Source: Streptomyces sp. NBS 14/10 (GTDB lineage Bacteria; Actinomycetota; Actinomycetes; Streptomycetales; Streptomycetaceae). Taken from it: 30,943 nt of DNA. The stretch is from assembly GCF_002224125.1 (NCBI RefSeq), contig NZ_NCSM01000082.1:1-30943 (forward strand), written 5' to 3'. The position numbers and the translations under genes are program-made. Shown piece by piece: positions 1 through 7,360 of the stretch (within the stretch, counting starts at the first letter, position 1; the number at the start of each line of letters is the position of its first letter). The notes below the pieces were generated by a model. That model did no database searches. It was given only the letters and a program-made list of their open reading frames with translations, and was not told where the DNA came from.

Positions 1-1184
1 GATGACATTTCCGGCAAGCGCACTGCTGGGCGGCTGGCATGTGCCGGCGAAGTCGTCGGTGTTCCGGGCTCGGCAGCGGCTGGGCTGTGAGCCGCTGCGG
101 GTGCTGTTCGCCGCGACGGCCAAGCCGATGGCCACCGAGGCGACACCCGGCGCGTTCTGGCGGGGCTTGCGGCTGCTGGCGGTGGACGGGACCTGCTGGG
201 ACGTCGCGGACTGCGAAGCCAACGAGGCCGCCTTCGGACGTCCGGGCAACGGCCGCGGACCGGGCAAGAGCGCGTTCCCGCAGGTGCGGATGGCTGCTTT
301 GGTGGAGGTGGGCAGCCACGCGGTACTGGACGCGGAACTCGCCGGCTGCCGCACCGGGGAAGTCACCCTGGTCGGCCGCCTGCCACGTTCACTCGGCCCG
401 GGCCAGCTCGTCCTGGCCGACCGTGAGTTCCTCGGCGTCCCGTTGTGGCAGGCCTTCACCGCCACCGGCGCCGATCTGCTCTGGCGAGTGCCCGCCAACC
501 GCGTCCTGCCGGTCATCAAACAGTTCCGTGACGGCTCATGGCTCTCACAGATCCGGGCAAGCAGCGGCCCCGCCCGGCATGAGCCGGTCACCATCCGGGT
601 CCTGGCCTACCAGCTCAAGGGCCAGGTCAGTAAGGACACAGCTGACGACTACCGCCTGGTCACCACCCTGCTCGACGCCCGCCACCATCCGGCCCGGCAA
701 CTGGCCGCGCTCTACCGCGAACGCTGGGAGGTCGAGTCAGTCTTCGCCGAGATCAAGACTTATCAGCGCGGCGCCCGTGTCGTACTCAGCAGCAAGACTC
801 CCGATGGTGTCCGTCAGCAGATCTGGGCACACCTGCTGGTCCACCACGCCCTGCGCGAACTCATGCTGAGAACCGCCGCCACCCGTGGCCTGGATCCAGA
901 CCGGGTCTCCTTCACCGAAACCCTGCGCTCCGCCCGGCGCAGCGTGACTGTCACGCCGGGCAGCTTTTCCCCCTGACCTCCTGGTCAGAGCCTTGGTGAT
1001 GCTCCAGCAAGACCTCCTGGAACGGCTCCTGCCCGCCAGACGCATGCGCAGCCAGCCCCGCGTCGTGAAACGCAAGATGTCCAACTACCGGCTCAAACGC
1101 GCTGAACACCATGCGTGGCCACAACCCACCCGCACCGGCACGCAAGCCATCCTCATCACAAGACCCCAACCCGCAGACCCGTAA
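1..1184 (+). pseudogene. IS4-family transposase, 5' end outside window, frameshifted near the C-terminus
   Basis: This is a DDE transposase that would cut and paste its own IS element. The reading frame runs to a stop at 974-976. It shows the IS4-family catalytic plan: a first Asp in VDGTCWD (around 185), a second Asp in LADREF (around 419), and a C-terminal Y-x2-R-x3-E-x6-K signature in YRERWEVESVFAEIK (714-758). The expected C-terminal tail (PRVVKRKMSN, WPQPTR) is present only in the +1 frame, readable from about 972 to the TAA at 1182-1184. One extra base in the T4C5 run at 965-973 explains the break, because skipping one C restores SFSPDLLVRALV. The N-terminus lies upstream of the window. 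The gene is probably inactive unless frameshifting occurs at the homopolymer, and no classic slippery heptamer is visible. The family call is confident; the lesion could be real or a sequencing error. Confidence 0.85.
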
Positions 1185-1185
1185 C

Positions 1186-1204
1186 GCAACGGCATTGCCT
1201 TTAG
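1186..1204 (+). repeat. probable right terminal inverted repeat of the IS4-family element
   Basis: Immediately after the transposase tail, the sequence CAACGGCATTGCCTTTAG resembles the GGCATTGCC-type ends seen on actinobacterial IS4-family elements. The matching left end is outside the window, so this boundary is inferred from position and general appearance only. Confidence 0.35.
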
Positions 1205-1696
1205 GGATGGACCGCCCACGCCCCTCGGGTAGTTGCCTTTGAGCTGTGTATCTGCCGGCTCAGGACCTAAAGTGAACTGCCTCGATCATCTCGATTCCCG
1301 AGAGGGGACAGCGAGCTCCGTAGCGCTGAAAGACCCGCAGCTTGAAACGGCGCTGGCTGGGGTGTTCGCAAACCTTTCGCTGGCTGCTCCGGCTTCGGTT
1401 ACCCGTCAGAGAAAAGACTGCTCGTCGGAATGATCCTCGGTCAGGAGGTGCTCCGGCCTGCCGTCTCCGAAGCTGGCTACGAAGACCCTGGAGGAGCGGT
1501 GAGCTCTTTCAGGGTCGCCTCTCCAGGGTGAGGACGGCCTTGACGATAACAGTCATGCGGTTGGGGCTGATGCGGGATCTGCGGGAATCTCGCGGTCATG
1601 CTCGCCGACGGCGGCGAGGCGATAGCGGACCTGGCCCTTGAGAGCGGGCGGCGGAGCCGCTCACGATCGGCCTCGGCGGCCAGGGGAAGAACCCCG
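1205..1696. other. gene-poor IS-scar stretch
   Basis: These roughly 490 bp carry no convincing intact gene. A 9-bp inverted repeat, ACCCTGGAG (1485-1493) and CTCCAGGGT (1521-1529), with a 27-nt loop is present and may be an old element end or a hairpin. A short transposase scrap at 1592-1642 is listed separately. The stretch separates the IS4 relic from the SDR gene and looks like accumulated insertion debris. Confidence 0.5.
1592..1642 (+). pseudogene. possible IS1380-family transposase remnant
   Basis: About 17 codons read AVMLADGGEAIADLALE. This closely matches the conserved stretch (xLADGGxxxxDxxxLR) near the N-terminal third of actinobacterial IS1380-family transposases. The similarity ends abruptly on both sides, with no start codon, no catalytic domain and no continuation in other frames. 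It is best read as a short scar left by deletion or by insertion of the neighbouring island. The match is from memory of the family and is short, so chance or another transposase group cannot be excluded. Confidence 0.35.
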
Positions 1697-2488
1697 TCAG
1701 GACTTGGAGCTGGGCCGACCGGGAATGTGACTGAGAATGGACTTGGAGAAACCCCCATCGACGCAGACATCTTGGCCGGTGACATATCCTGCCAGCGGGC
1801 TGACAAGAAACTCGATCACGTTCGCGATATCCATCGGGTCGCCAATTTTCGACAACGGGATGATTTTTTCCCTTGCCTTCTTGACTTCGGGATCGAGGTA
1901 CATTTGTTCAGTCATCTGCGTGCGAGTCATGCCCGGGGATACCACGTTCACGCGGATTCCGTCAGGTGCCCATTCCAGTGCGAGTGTCTGAGCCAACAGC
2001 GTGAGCGCAGCCTTGGTCGGACTGTATGCACCTGACCCGGCATGTGGAAGCTGGCCGGACATTGAAGAGGTGAAACAGGCGGACCCGCGACTGTCCTTCA
2101 GGTGCGGGTAACTTGCTTTGGCAAGTAGCCACGCCCCGCGGAGGTTGACGGAGAACATGCTGTCCCAGTCCTCGAGGGAGAGATCCTTGAGTGCGCCAGG
2201 GTTGGCGATTCCTGCATTTGCCACCAGCGCGTCCAAGCCGCCGAACTCGTCGACCACAGCGGTTACCAGCTGACCGGGCACGTCGGGATCACCCAGGTCT
2301 CCTGTCAATGCAATGGCTTTGCCGCCCATCGACTGGATCGACCGGACGACCTCGTCTTGTCGCGCGTTCGCAGTAAGGCCTGCTACCGCGATCATCGGCT
2401 GTTCGCCACGGGCAAGCGCTGCCTCTGCGAGCCTCAGGCTTGCAGCCGCGCCGATGCCGCTGCTTCCGCCACTGACCAGAACTCTCAT
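1697..2488 (-). CDS. SDR-family NAD(P)-dependent dehydrogenase
   Basis: This is a 263-residue classical short-chain dehydrogenase/reductase, likely a soluble cytoplasmic enzyme interconverting a hydroxyl and a keto group on a sugar-like substrate. The N-terminal nucleotide motif is SGGSSGIG (residues 6-13), a variant of TGxxxGIG. NAG is at 91-93, the catalytic Ser at 142, and YxxxK as YSPTK (Tyr155, Lys159). The C-terminal GYVTGQDVCVDGG stretch is typical of the family. I chose ATG 2488 because GGAGAG lies 7-8 nt upstream and the Rossmann motif follows at once; a longer reading would add 17 unlikely residues. It is the last gene of the leftward group, 168 nt after the TIM-barrel gene. By eye, this gene and the next are less GC-rich than the rest of the window, suggesting separate acquisition. 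The substrate cannot be read from the sequence. Confidence 0.9.
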   Translation of the reverse strand: MRVLVSGGSSGIGAAASLRLAEAALARGEQPMIAVAGLTANARQDEVVRSIQSMGGKAIALTGDLGDPDVPGQLVTAVVDEFGGLDALVANAGIANPGALKDLSLEDWDSMFSVNLRGAWLLAKASYPHLKDSRGSACFTSSMSGQLPHAGSGAYSPTKAALTLLAQTLALEWAPDGIRVNVVSPGMTRTQMTEQMYLDPEVKKAREKIIPLSKIGDPMDIANVIEFLVSPLAGYVTGQDVCVDGGFSKSILSHIPGRPSSKS

Positions 2489-2656
2489 TGCACACTCTCC
2501 TTGTATATTTCCAGCGGGCATACTCAGCAGGCCACGCAAGTCGTGACATCATTATCTGATGCGTTTCGAAGCACTTCGACTCACGCCGGTGATCGAGAAC
2601 TGTCACCTTCTTCGATGACCCTCGGAGTCACTCTGAATCCCGAGGCGCTGAAATCA

Positions 2657-3466
2657 CTATCCGAGATTCCAACCCTCTTCACTGAGGTCAAGCATCGCCT
2701 TCGCGAATTCTTCAAGGGTGTTCTCTTCGCGGATGACTTCGAGCACGACGTTGTCTACCCCAATTGTTTCTTGGACTGCTTTACCCAGCCCGTTCCAATC
2801 GATCACCCCAGTGCCGATGGGGTCGTGACCCCATGTTTCCGTACCCGTGTCGGAGATATGCATGAGTGCAACCGATCCGTGGTGTGAGCGCAGACTCGAT
2901 ACGGGATCCTCCCCGATGTAAGCAGCGTTCGCGACGTCGTACACGATTTTTAGTGCATCATCATTGACCGTACCGACGATATCCGCCAGTTCCCCAATCG
3001 TCGGAGCAAAGCAGTAGGGGGTGTTCTCGAAGAGGAGTCGTTTTCCCGCCCGCTTGGCCAGCGGGATCATCTCTTCCAGGCTTTCGTGCATCCACCCGTG
3101 GACATTTTCGAGTGAGGGGGAGATCATAGGGCGCCGTGTGCCGGGTGAGATCACAATTTCCGGGACATTCCAAGCTACCGCAAGATCGATCACCGACGTG
3201 ATGTGCTCGATGCTCTTCCGGCGCATGCTGGCACCAGGACTGGCCAGATTGATGTCGTATCCGCCGGCATTCAAGGATCGGATCTTGGCGCCGTTCTCGT
3301 TGAGCGTCGCCAGGATTGCCGAATGCTCGGAGCTGGAGATCTCTTCCGGCCAGCAATGTGGAGAGCTGATGGGAACCTCGAAGGTATTGTACCCATTCTG
3401 GATCAACTCAGATATCGCATCGATCGCCGTTGTCGACCAAAGATATGAAAAAGTGTTGATGATCAT
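2657..3466 (-). CDS. sugar phosphate isomerase/epimerase-type TIM-barrel protein
   Basis: The 269-residue protein is of the xylose isomerase-like (AP-endonuclease 2) superfamily, in which a divalent metal promotes isomerisation, epimerisation or beta-elimination of keto-sugars. Family landmarks in order are an early FEVPISSP strand, a metal-ligand Glu in LLFENTPY, DVANAAYIGED, HISDTGTETWGHDPIGTG (a His and Asp metal-site region), and VVLEVI with a late Glu. I chose ATG 3466 (MIINTFSY) over an upstream in-frame start, because the barrel begins there; only a weak GGAA sits ahead. The gene lies between the SDR and MHS transporter genes on the same strand, so it probably belongs to the same transcription unit behind the IclR gene. 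Its lower GC and use of A/T-ending codons match the SDR and differ from the rest. The exact reaction is unknown; a second, divergent member occurs at 9895. Confidence 0.85.
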   Translation of the reverse strand: MIINTFSYLWSTTAIDAISELIQNGYNTFEVPISSPHCWPEEISSSEHSAILATLNENGAKIRSLNAGGYDINLASPGASMRRKSIEHITSVIDLAVAWNVPEIVISPGTRRPMISPSLENVHGWMHESLEEMIPLAKRAGKRLLFENTPYCFAPTIGELADIVGTVNDDALKIVYDVANAAYIGEDPVSSLRSHHGSVALMHISDTGTETWGHDPIGTGVIDWNGLGKAVQETIGVDNVVLEVIREENTLEEFAKAMLDLSEEGWNLG

Positions 3467-3522
3467 ATGAATTTCCGTTCGATCTTGAGGTGCCCCCATC
3501 GCGCGCTCGGGAGCAGGGGCGG

Positions 3523-4944
3523 CTACGACCGGGAGCCCTTGTACTGTTCAGCGGCTGAACTGGCAGCAGTGGACGAGTTCTCGCTCATGGCGACGGCGAT
3601 GGTGTCGGTCTCGGAAACGATCTCCCGCGGGGCACGGCTGCCGGTCTCCGGGAGCGTGAAGTAGACGATGAGGCACAGGGCGACGATGACGATCATGTAG
3701 ATCGCCACGTACATGGGCCGTCCGGCGCCGACGAACGCGGCTGCGATGAGGGGTGCGGTGCCGCCGAAGAGGGCGATGACGATCTGATGGGCGAATCCGA
3801 TTCCGGAGACGCGGACCGAGGCGGGGAACAGCTCAGCCTGGATGGTGGGGTAGACGGCTTGCCAGATTCCGAGGACAACCCATCCGGAGGCGGCGACGAT
3901 GACGTAGACACCGAAGCCGGGCACCTGCAGGAGGAGAAGGAGCGGATAGAACAGGACGATCATTCCGATGGCGCCGATGATGGGGAAGATCTTCCGGCGA
4001 CCGAGACGGTCGGAGAGGTAGCCGCTGGCGGGGACGACGACAACCAGCAGGGCCAGGCCGATCGTGCTGCCGGCAAGGGTGGAGGACAGGTCTCGGCCCG
4101 AGGTGAGGTTGGCGTAGGTGGGCAGGAACGTCGCCCAGGTGTAGTAGGCCACGGCGGGAGCGGAAAGGGCAGCAGTCTGCAGGAGCGCCTTGGGGTGCTC
4201 GCGGAGCAGCTGGAGGAGCTTCGTCGGTGCGGACTTCTGCTCGACGAGCGTGCTGGCTTCGAACTCCGGAGACTCATCCGAGCGGGCGCGGAGGATGAGT
4301 CCAGCGACGCCGATCACACCACCGATGATGAAAGGGATCCTCCATCCGTAAGACGACAGGGCGTCGGCGGTGAAAACAGAGGTGACGGTGGCTGCGGCGC
4401 CCGTTGCGGCGAGGGTTGCCAGCCCGCTGGCCATGTTGGTGAAGGAGCCGAAAAGTCCGCGCCGGTTGGCTGGAGCGTGTTCCACCATGAACGCGATGGC
4501 GCTCTGCCCCTCGGCGCCGGCGGAGATGCCCTGGAGGATGCGGGCGACGACGAACAGGATCGGCGCGAAGTAGCCGATGGTCGCGTACGGGGGTGTAAAC
4601 CCGATGATCAACGCGCCGAGAGCCATCCCCGAGACCGCAAGAGACAGGACGCGTCGGCGCCCGTACCGGTCGGCAAGCGGGGAGATGATGATGCCGCTCA
4701 GAGGCCGCACGATGAACCCGATGGCGTAAGTGAGGAACGAGGCGATGAGGGACGCGAACTGGGAGCCCGAGGGGAAGATCTGCGCGGAGAAGGCAGCGGC
4801 GAGAAGACCGTATAGATACCAGTCGTACCACTCGACAAAGTGCCCGACGGTCCCGGCGAGCAGGTTACGGGCCTGTCTCTTACGCGGGACAGGATCTGCG
4901 CTGTCGGGGGTGTATGCGCTGGGCGCGCGACGTGGAGCCGTCAT
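3523..4944 (-). CDS. MFS transporter, metabolite:H+ symporter (MHS) family
   Basis: This 473-residue inner-membrane carrier probably imports an organic acid or polyol-like substrate with protons. The MHS hallmark FVEWYDWYLYGLLA lies in the first membrane segment, followed by DRYGRRRVL in the loop between helices 2 and 3. A second SDRLGRRK loop in the C-terminal half marks the duplicated 6+6 helix arrangement. I chose ATG 4944 with AAAGGAT just upstream; an open frame extends to 5070 but would overlap the IclR gene and adds a low-complexity leader. The gene follows the IclR regulator by about 90 nt on the same strand and is likely co-transcribed with the downstream TIM barrel and SDR. MHS relatives carry citrate, 2-oxoglutarate, shikimate, proline and similar compounds. 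Here the surrounding sugar genes suggest a sugar acid or glycoside-like substrate, which is inference. Confidence 0.9.
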   Translation of the reverse strand: MTAPRRAPSAYTPDSADPVPRKRQARNLLAGTVGHFVEWYDWYLYGLLAAAFSAQIFPSGSQFASLIASFLTYAIGFIVRPLSGIIISPLADRYGRRRVLSLAVSGMALGALIIGFTPPYATIGYFAPILFVVARILQGISAGAEGQSAIAFMVEHAPANRRGLFGSFTNMASGLATLAATGAAATVTSVFTADALSSYGWRIPFIIGGVIGVAGLILRARSDESPEFEASTLVEQKSAPTKLLQLLREHPKALLQTAALSAPAVAYYTWATFLPTYANLTSGRDLSSTLAGSTIGLALLVVVVPASGYLSDRLGRRKIFPIIGAIGMIVLFYPLLLLLQVPGFGVYVIVAASGWVVLGIWQAVYPTIQAELFPASVRVSGIGFAHQIVIALFGGTAPLIAAAFVGAGRPMYVAIYMIVIVALCLIVYFTLPETGSRAPREIVSETDTIAVAMSENSSTAASSAAEQYKGSRS

Positions 4945-5032
4945 TGGCTTATCCTTTGCATTTGGTCGCGAGTGAGCATCCCAACGCCCCGGGCCGAGGG
5001 TCGCTGGACCTGTTGAAGGGGTGTCTGCCTGG

Positions 5033-5830
5033 CTAGGCGGAGAGTTCCTCGTCTGCGACGAGGTAGGCATAGCTCGGCCAGCTCCGGGAGATGTCAGCCG
5101 CGGCCGCGAGCAGGGGCGGCGACAACTCGGCCATGCGCGCTCGGGTCATCCGCACGGAGGGGCCCGCGATGCTGATCGTCCCGGTGGCCTCCCGGCCCGG
5201 TCCGGCTCCGTGAATGGCGGCCGCCACGGCACTGATACCGAGGTCCATCTCCTCAATCGTCGTGGCGTACCCGCGGTGACGAACCTCGTCGAGCTCGGCC
5301 TGGAGAGCGGACCGATCGAGGGGGGATCTGGGGGTGACGTCGAGACGGCTCGCGTGCGCCAGCACAGTCGCGACTCGGTCCGGAGAAAGAGTGGCGAGCC
5401 ACGCTTTCCCGGATGCAGTGGCGTGGGGGACCGCGTCCTGGCCCATGACGGGGTCGATGCGGAGGGACGAGTTCGCCCCCTGGGCTTTGGCGATCCACTT
5501 CAAGGAGTCGTTGGTGGCTACCGCCAGGCGAACGAGCTCTTTACACTCCGCCGCGAGCGAGTCCAGGCTTCGCTGAGCCCACGTTTCCACTGCTGACGAG
5601 GACAGCTGGCGGAGCCCCAGGGCGCCGAGGCTGTGAGTGGCGAAGTAGCTGGAGGTGCGGGGATCCTGATTCACATAGCCCGCATCGGCCAAGGCGGCGA
5701 GGAGGCGATGAGCGATGGCCTTGTTGACGCCCAGGCGCTCGGCGATCTCCGTGACGCGTCGGCCTTCGGGATGCGGCGCCAGCAGTTCGAGCACACGCAT
5801 CGCATTTGTGACGTCATCGGCTAGTGCCAT
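5033..5830 (-). CDS. IclR-family transcriptional regulator
   Basis: The 265-residue protein has an N-terminal winged helix-turn-helix (about residues 5-65, with VTEIAERLGVNKAIAHRLLAAL as helices 2-3). It is followed by the IclR effector domain, including PHATASGKAWLA and GYATTIEEMDLGISAVAAAI, both characteristic of the family. I chose ATG 5830 (MALADD), with GGAG 8 nt upstream; an upstream in-frame ATG would run through the operator palindrome. IclR proteins commonly control aromatic or sugar-acid catabolism by binding small acids. It probably controls the leftward transporter, TIM-barrel and SDR genes behind it, and itself: a 28-bp perfect double palindrome (5856-5883) lies just ahead of its start. 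Confidence 0.9.
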   Translation of the reverse strand: MALADDVTNAMRVLELLAPHPEGRRVTEIAERLGVNKAIAHRLLAALADAGYVNQDPRTSSYFATHSLGALGLRQLSSSAVETWAQRSLDSLAAECKELVRLAVATNDSLKWIAKAQGANSSLRIDPVMGQDAVPHATASGKAWLATLSPDRVATVLAHASRLDVTPRSPLDRSALQAELDEVRHRGYATTIEEMDLGISAVAAAIHGAGPGREATGTISIAGPSVRMTRARMAELSPPLLAAAADISRSWPSYAYLVADEELSA

Positions 5831-5855
5831 GTCCTCGTCTCCTCGCCATCGTGGA

Positions 5856-5883
5856 GTAACAGCGTTACTTGTAACGCTGTTAC
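5856..5883. promoter_or_regulatory. perfect inverted repeat, candidate IclR operator
   Basis: GTAACAGCGTTAC (5856-5868) and its exact reverse complement GTAACGCTGTTAC (5871-5883) are separated by TT. Each 13-bp arm is itself a dyad (GTAAC, 3 nt, GTTAC), so four GTAAC-type half-sites are stacked. It sits 26 nt ahead of the IclR start and just downstream of a candidate -10 box, a good position for a repressor. Autoregulation by the IclR protein is inferred from position. The neighbouring LacI protein is a less likely user. Confidence 0.7.
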
Positions 5884-5886
5884 GAA

Positions 5887-5915
5887 AAGTCACACGCGTC
5901 CGCCCTCGCTGTCAA
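5887..5915 (-). promoter_or_regulatory. candidate promoter of the IclR-transporter operon
   Basis: Read on the minus strand, TTGACA (5915-5910) is a perfect -35 hexamer. Seventeen bases later, TGACTT (5892-5887) is a weak -10. The palindrome at 5856-5883 would then cover the transcription start. The -35 is convincing, the -10 less so. Confidence 0.4.
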
Positions 5916-5958
5916 GACCCAGCGGTCATCCTGGTCGTCAGACCCGAGAACGCAGCGG

Positions 5959-6546
5959 TCAGATCTGCTGCACCAGCTCACGCAGACGCGTGAACGCCGA
6001 CTCGTCATCGTTCACGACGACGTCGTGCTCGCCGGTGTTCCAGCGGCACTCGAGTGCACCGAATCGCTCCCAGTAGACGTCCCATCCGGCGAGCTTGACC
6101 CGGTCCCGCTCGCTGCCGCGCTCGATCAACCGTTGCCGCACGACCTCGGGCGAGGTGCGCACGTGGATCACTCGGATGCGAGCGGCGGGCCAGTCTGCAT
6201 TCTCGGTCGAGCAACGCAGGAAATCGGGGTCTCCGAGGTACGCCACGAACGGTGCATCGAGGACGACGGAGTGGCCGAGTTGCAGATTCCGGCCAGCGGT
6301 CGCGAAGAGCGTCTCGTACTCGGCTGGCATGACCTTCCGCAGGTACAGCTCGTTCGATTCCCGATCGGAGGGATCCTGCCCGAACGCCTCGAGAGCCACT
6401 TGCACCAGGGGCCCGGCGAGCGTGTCCTTGTCGAGATACGCCGCGCCCGTGAGGGAGCTGAGGTGTCTCGACAGGGTCGACTTACCCGACCCCGCCCCGC
6501 CGAGCGTGATGTAGGCGACGGGCAGGGCTTGGACGTCGGATGTCAC
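5959..6546 (-). CDS. small P-loop NTPase, probable sugar or sugar-acid kinase
   Basis: The 195-residue soluble protein has a Walker A motif GGAGSGKST (residues 16-24) after a short beta strand, then LDKDTLAGP, where gluconate- and shikimate-kinase-like proteins bind substrate. VVLDAPFVAYL is a probable Walker B region, and VHVRTSPEVVRQRLIERGSERD is a lid-like Arg-rich stretch. Start is GTG 6546, which overlaps the aldolase stop as GTGA, so the two genes are almost certainly translationally coupled. Position next to a KDPG-type aldolase suggests it phosphorylates the 2-keto-3-deoxy sugar acid or a precursor. Known KDG kinases are usually PfkB-type, so this would be a replacement by the gluconate-kinase-like fold. 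The ATP-binding fold is clear; the substrate is inferred. Confidence 0.75.
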   Translation of the reverse strand: MTSDVQALPVAYITLGGAGSGKSTLSRHLSSLTGAAYLDKDTLAGPLVQVALEAFGQDPSDRESNELYLRKVMPAEYETLFATAGRNLQLGHSVVLDAPFVAYLGDPDFLRCSTENADWPAARIRVIHVRTSPEVVRQRLIERGSERDRVKLAGWDVYWERFGALECRWNTGEHDVVVNDDESAFTRLRELVQQI

Positions 6547-7190
6547 CGCTTCACTCGCTCGACCGCGGCCACGAACTCCTTCGCCGCTGCGGTGACCTTG
6601 CCCATATCGCCGTCGGGGCGGCCGGCCTTGGTGATGGCGCTGCCCACTCCGACCGCCGCGACGCCTGCGGCGAACCAGTCGCCGACGTTGGCGGTGGTGA
6701 CGCCACCCGCCGGAAGAATCGGGACGTGTGCGAGCGGCGCCAGGACCGCCTTAGCGTAAGGGATGCCGCCGGCTTCGGTGGGGAAGAGCTTGACGATGTC
6801 CGCCCCGGCCTCGGCCGTATCGAGGATCTCGGTCGGCGTGTAGGCACCACTGATGGTGGCGATCTGGTAGCGGTTGGCGACGCGGATCATCTCGGGGTTG
6901 AGGTTCGGGCTGACGAGGAACTGCGCGCCGGCCTGAATGCTCGACCAGGCGGCGTGCCCGTCGAGGACGGTGCCCGCGCCGAAGGCCACGTCTTCACCGG
7001 CGAAGCGCTCGGTCAGGCGCTCGATCACGGTGAGGGCGCCGGGGATCGACAAGGTGATCTCGAGGGCGCGGATGCCGCCGGCGACGGCTGCCGAGGCGAC
7101 CTCGAACGCCTCCTCGGCGGTGTCGAGGCGGACGATGAGGACGTTGCCGGAATCGCGGATGGTCTCTATGACGTCGAGTTTCTGGAGCAT
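6543..7190 (-). CDS. KDPG/KDPGal-type aldolase (bifunctional 4-hydroxy-2-oxoglutarate aldolase family)
   Basis: This class I aldolase of 215 residues is predicted to cleave a 2-keto-3-deoxy-6-phosphosugar acid into pyruvate and a three-carbon aldehyde. The signature residues are present: Glu44 in ALEITLSIPGA, GAGTV (71-75), VSPNLNPE (93-100), the Schiff-base Lys134 in GADIVKLFP, and PAGGV near the C-terminal phosphate site. Length matches the family. I chose ATG 7190 because the fold begins there; no Shine-Dalgarno sequence is obvious, so the mRNA may be leaderless or start at an upstream in-frame ATG (7271) or TTG (7283). It is the first gene of a leftward pair with the P-loop kinase and faces the Gfo/Idh operon across a 170-nt region with tandem operator-like repeats. 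Which epimer of the substrate it uses cannot be told. Confidence 0.9.
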   Translation of the reverse strand: MLQKLDVIETIRDSGNVLIVRLDTAEEAFEVASAAVAGGIRALEITLSIPGALTVIERLTERFAGEDVAFGAGTVLDGHAAWSSIQAGAQFLVSPNLNPEMIRVANRYQIATISGAYTPTEILDTAEAGADIVKLFPTEAGGIPYAKAVLAPLAHVPILPAGGVTTANVGDWFAAGVAAVGVGSAITKAGRPDGDMGKVTAAAKEFVAAVERVKR

Positions 7191-7278
7191 GACGTTGATG
7201 GTTACACCACTTTTTCGCGCTTCGCGAGCCGCGACCCGGATGCGTTGACGAATCGCGGCGAGGCGTAGCATCCTGGGT

Positions 7279-7307
7279 TGCAATCGATCTCAGCAATCGT
7301 TCTCATT
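7279..7307 (+). promoter_or_regulatory. candidate promoter of the rightward Gfo/Idh-LacI operon
   Basis: TTGCAA (7279-7284) and TCTCAT (7302-7307) are separated by 17 nt, a reasonable -35/-10 pair. They coincide with the tandem repeats, so a bound repressor would block RNA polymerase. Matches to consensus are only moderate. Confidence 0.3.
7280..7305. promoter_or_regulatory. tandem 13-bp operator-like repeats (candidate LacI sites)
   Basis: GCAATCGATCTCA (7280-7292) is followed without a gap by GCAATCGTTCTCA (7293-7305), differing at one base. Each has the central CG and A/T-flanked core expected of LacI-family operators. They lie in the divergent promoter region between the aldolase and the Gfo/Idh gene. 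The LacI-family gene at 8343 is the natural candidate to bind them. The 13-bp spacing would place two dimers slightly more than one helical turn apart. Confidence 0.6.
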
Positions 7308-7360
7308 CGCGAGGCGACTGATGCGCCGGGATCCTCATCGAAGCGAAGGAGTCGACGGCG

